Source of the DNA: Symbiodinium natans
Taxonomy: Eukaryota; Sar; Dinophyceae; Suessiales; Symbiodiniaceae
Assembly: GCA_905221605.1 (NCBI GenBank)
Contig: CAJNDS010002234.1
Location: 490,349-515,348, forward strand
Direction of reading: 5' to 3'
DNA length: 25,000 nucleotides
Each line of letters starts with the position of its first letter. Positions within the stretch are counted from its first letter, which is position 1. Made by a program: the position numbers and the translations under genes. Positions 18,131 through 23,140 of the stretch are shown here, piece by piece. The notes under the pieces are model-generated. The model searched no databases, was not told the DNA's origin, and saw only the letters and a program-made list of their open reading frames with translations.

Positions 18131-21100
18131 GTGTGCGTGTGTGTGCGTGTGTGTGCGTGTGTGTGCGGGTGTGTGCGGGTGTGCGCGGGTGTGCGCGTGC
18201 GCGTGCGCGTGTGCGTGTGCGCGCGTGTGCGTGTGCGTGTGCGTGTGCGTGTGCGTGTGCGTGTGCGTGTGCGTGTGCGTGTGCGTGTGCGTGTGCGTGT
18301 GCGTGTGGCGTGTGCGTGTGCGTGTGCGTGTGCGTGTGCGTGTGCGTGTGCGTGTGCGTGTGCGTGTGCGTGCGTGTGCGTGTGCGTGTGCGTGTGCGTG
18401 TGCGTGTGCGTGTGCGTGTGCGTGTGCGTGTGCGCGTGTCTGTGTGTGTATAGGCTACTGTCATGGGTAGTTTGGGGGTCCGGGTAGGGTTTGTAGAGCT
18501 CAAGAGCTTACAGGCACAAGAGATGCGGCTTCGTGTTTGGGTTTTGATCCAGACCCCTGAACCCTCCCTACCTTTGAGAGAGGTGAACTGCCTGGACTTC
18601 TGAGCAAGTCCCCCAAAAACCCGTCATTCGTACACCCTGTGGAAGCCGAGGAGGCAAACAAGAGCTTGTTTCGCTGTGGACTCTAACCTGCTAAGCCCCT
18701 AACCCTAAACCCTAAACCCTAATTAAACCCTAAGCCCTATAGAGATTGCCCCGAAGCCCTGACCCCAAGAGAGGTTTCGGGCTTCGGGGCCCCACGGCGA
18801 ACTCTGTGACCAGGTAGTGATCCAGAAATGCGGTTCGGTTCCGCATGATGAGTGGCCTCTCGGCTGAGCGTTTAGGGTCTTGGATGTGGGGTTGCGGGTA
18901 TAGGGTTTTAGGATTTAAGGCTTATAGGTTTAGGGTTCAGACCCGCGCTACTAGTTCAAGATGGCACCTGAAGCCCAAACCCTAAATTCTAAGGATCAAT
19001 AGCCTTTGTAAGGAGGAGAAAAGGCAACTTTTCCTTCCCAGCTTGTTTGCGATTGAGAGGACCATAGGGGCCCGGCCCCGGAAGAATTTTTTTTCCGTGT
19101 ATTGATTGGTCCGCCCACAGCGACATTAGTTGATGCCGGCCCCACTTGCCTCACTTGCCCCTGCTCCTTTCTCCCGTGGGGCAAGTGGGCGAGTGGCCCA
19201 TTCCGTGAGTGCCCTGGAGCTTCTGGGAGGGGAAGTTGGGGGCTGGGGGAAGAGGGGCATGCAGGGCAGGTTCGGCAAGTGGGGCAATATCGTTTTCCGC
19301 TAAGGGACGTCAGCAAGTGGGCCAAGCGGGGCAGGTGGCAGAAAGCAGTTAGCGGTGCAGGTTTTTGCACACCCACTGGTACATTGTATGTCAGCTGATT
19401 TGGTGTTATGTCCGCGCTTGTTATTGCTATTGTTACTGTCACTGCGACTGTGATTGTTACGGCCACTGTTATTGTTATTTATATTAGGTGCATTAGGTAA
19501 AAGCTTGGCGCCCAGGCTTTTCACCAACGGCAGCAAAATCCGGCTCTACACTCGGCCATCGCTATGCCTGGACGTGAGGACAGCCCTAATCGTCTTCTGA
19601 GGTTTCCGCGTCATAACGCCCACACTGCGGAATCAAACTGACTCGGCAGAACACGAAAGAATGTACAGTGCAGGAGCTAGCCGTCAGATCATGTAAACGT
19701 CAGTGGAAAATGGCACCAGGAAATACTTCACAGCTTCTCCTGGACCACACGTACATGCATTGCATGTCATGCCTCTGGCCTACCCGGGCCTTCCCGAACA
19801 CATACGAGTGGCACGCTTGGGCCGTAGCACTTGTAATCTTCGGCCCGGGAGCCAGTGCTAAACCCTGACCCTTAGCCCCTGGTAGCCGTGGTGGGCTCTG
19901 GGCTCCCATACAAAAGCAACCAACCCTCAAAAGGGTACCCGTAGTTCTTAGCACTAGAAAAAGTTTCTGGTGGCCCCAAGAATCCTAAAGCACTGAGCCC
20001 CAAACCTAAACCCTAGAACCCGACCCTAACACCTAAACCCTAAACCCTCAAACACCCCTGGACACTGCAAGGAACCACCTGAACGTGGATTGGACGAAGC
20101 TCCAGCTTTGGGAATGCCAAGACGGCCGTGCCCTCTTGGCTGAAGCGAGTTGCAAACGCCCTAAACACCAAGCCCTAAACCCTAAACCCAAAAGCCTAGA
20201 CCGGGCTTGGGGCTTACGTCGCAGCCCTACAACGCCAACTCCCCCAGTTCACGGTTTTCTAGGGTGTAGGGTTGCGGGTTTTGAGGGGGTTTTAGGGTTG
20301 TAAGGGTGTCGGTCGGACATTGCAAATGGTGGGGTCAAGAATGAAGTCTGCGGGACACCACTCCATGATTGCAAGGCGTACGTGGTGGATCTAAACGAAA
20401 AGAGTTCATAGGGCTTGTCTAAGGAGTACTGATGTACAACCCTACCTGGAGAAACCCCGAGACCTTTCAACACAGTTACATACACACAATAATTCTGGTA
20501 CATTGCCTGCAAGGGGAAGAAGGTTACTCTAGGTAAACCCTTAATTCCCTCTCAGGAGTCGAAGACTCAGAACTTCACCATCGCAGAGAATCAGGCGTTG
20601 CACTGGTCACTTCATCCCCACAAATGCTCTTTCAGCAGCAACTGGCGTAGTGTGGCCTCATGTTCACTTCGCTTCAGCAGCCCCCCTTCGTCTTGATTCA
20701 AAATGGATCTGGAAGGGTGATCCGAACTTTCGAGGTTGTAGAGGGTTTGGGGTATTGAAGGGCTCCAGTCTTTACCGGAAAGGGGCTTGATTTTCAAGGA
20801 TCCCGCAGGCCCGAGTTGTTTTTGACCCCGCCGGTCGTTTTTGTTTTAGTCGAGGGGTGGTTGCCTAAACCCAACACCCAAAACCCTAAACCCAAAATCC
20901 TAAACCCCAACCCCTACACCCTTAACCCGGTAATTTTGATGGAGTCTTCGGAGTTGTTTCATTGCCGGAGTATGAAGGGCAACTAGAACAGAGTTCGGGA
21001 ACCCAATTGTTCTGTGGCCAGGGGCTCCTTTTGGCACATCACAGTCCCTGTAGCAAGAAGCCTATGGCAACAGCTGCATGGTGCCATTGTCCAGCTTAGC

Positions 21101-23106
21101 AGAGCGACCCCCGATTTTGTATTTCTTGAGCTGCAATGTAGCAGCAACAAAGAATGCATGTGAAGTTTCGCTGCTCAGAACTCCTAAGCCTCTTCGAACG
21201 CAACAGGGGCTATCGCCGAAACCCGAGCCGAAACCCTGCAGTCTAACCGAACCCCAAACCCAAACTCTAAACCCTGAAACAGAGCACCAGCACAAAGATC
21301 AAGATCAAGAGCGCCCCAGTGGCTGTAGGCAAGGGCTCTCGAGCCCGCTCCCTAAACCTTAATTCATGGTTTAATGTTTAAGGTTTAGGGTTTAGAGCCT
21401 CCAAGTAGACCCTAAACCCGATGCTCTGCAACCCCCCAAATTTTCGGGATTTGGGGCTTTCCCCCAAACCTTAAATCCTAAACCCTAAGCCCTAAACCCA
21501 GGCCTAGATGTGGCCTACCACGCACCGGTCGCGGGAATGAATGTGCAAATCGCACCATGCAAGTCGGCGTTACGTGGCGGCTGAGGGTTCAGGGATTGGG
21601 TTTGGGGTTTAGGGTTTGGGGCTTCCCTTAAACCCTAAACCCGAATTAAGGACCTACAAGCCTAAGTCTCGTGTCTTCGAGATGTGGGGTGTTTGTGGCC
21701 TGAGAGGGCTCTGGCTCGAGGCTCTGCGGCTGTGCGTTTCTTCAACTCTTAAGCCCAGAGCCTTCAGAACCTAAACCCTGAGCCCGAATGAAAGCCCAAA
21801 TGCCCTAACCTTAAACCCTAAACCACTAGCCCTAAACCCTAATCCTTAGCTTAGATGTTGCCTTTTGTGGGGGGATCTCCGGGATCTTCTTGCCGACGCT
21901 GTCCGTGGCTTTTGCTCGTTTAGGGCTGTGGGGTTTAGAGTTTTTTCGGGTTGAGGGTGTAGGTTTAAGGGTTTTGGGTTCAGGTTTAGGGCCCAAAAAT
22001 GGAGCATGGAGCTAGGGATCTCAGGTTGACCATTTTGCTATTTGAGGGTAGGGCCGGGAGCCCTCAACAGGCCTCTCAGCACCCTGAGGCAGACCTTCGA
22101 GATCGACAAGTGTCACTTCAACTGCCCCCGGCAGCTGATGTGGAAGACAGAGAGGACCTGCCTCTCCCTGCAGGGCCTGCCGGCTGAAGCCAGACACAAG
22201 GAGGGATTTGGTGTTGCGGGGTTTCAGGGTTCAACGTCTAGGGGGCTCGTAGTCCTACCACCTGATGCAGCCGCCGAAGTTCTGCGACGCACCTTTGTGT
22301 CTCCTTGCCAGGCATTGAACGAAGCTCACGATACAGCTAGGGTGTCGCCCCAGCATCCCCTGAACTGAAAATCCTAACCCCCTCCCCGGGCACAGCCGTA
22401 AACTCGCCCAACGACCTCTGAGGCTGGCGGACACATGGAAATTTCTTAGCCCCTTAGCTATGTGCGTAGAAGTCCCGAAGCCAAGGCAAGATCCTCCCAC
22501 CCCCCAAGAGTCAACCCGACATTTGTTGTAGCAAAATGCTCCGCGCAGTCCTCATGTCTTTAAGCTCTAGGGCTTCGAGCTGGGAAGCACAAACCACTTC
22601 GCATTCAGGCTGGTCACTTGAGGCAGGCGTTAGCCTCGTCCCCGGCCCCTGTATGGGTGACGCCGGGCTGCAAGAAAGGATTTTGGTTGAAAGCCAAGCC
22701 TCAAAGCTCTAAACCCCCAAGTAAATGTGGATCTGCCTCTTGACTCCTTGTGATGGATATCAAGGGACTTCTCCTGTTGGCTTGCAGGGCAGAACAGCCT
22801 CCAGACCCCCTACAGTTCTCGTAACCCTTCAGAACCTGCGAACCTAGACGGCTTGGGCATCAGGGTTGAGGGCTTGTAAAGACCAGCCTACCCCACAAGG
22901 ATGGCATTGGCCCGACACAGTTCCTGTTCAACACGCTTAGAGGCGGGCGGCCGCAGGACTTAGAGACCTGGGTTGTTTGCCGTCGTTTTTGCAGCATAGT
23001 TCTATATGTTCAAGCGTAAACGCACGCAGACAAACACAAACAATGCACGCACGAAAACACACACACAAACACAAACATCATGTATTATATATGTATGTTT
23101 TTTATA

Positions 23107-23140
<34 letters not shown>

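Noticed and set aside
17859-18503. Open frames of 160-204 codons with Cys/Val, Val/Arg or His/Thr runs
   Set aside because: They are the GT microsatellite read in several frames on both strands.
20306-20405. Coding-like reading [20 protein letters not shown]
   Set aside because: It is protein-like, but the flanking exons (20072 and 20556) already join in phase and complete the lectin repeat without it; it has no clear acceptor.
20990-21050. Reading [14 protein letters not shown], which resembles a lectin repeat core
   Set aside because: It has no supported borders, and the needed subdomain is supplied in the right phase by the exon at 21502.
21062-21130. Minus-strand reading [20 protein letters not shown]
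   Set aside because: It is short, on the opposite strand to every supported exon, and has no partner exons on that strand.
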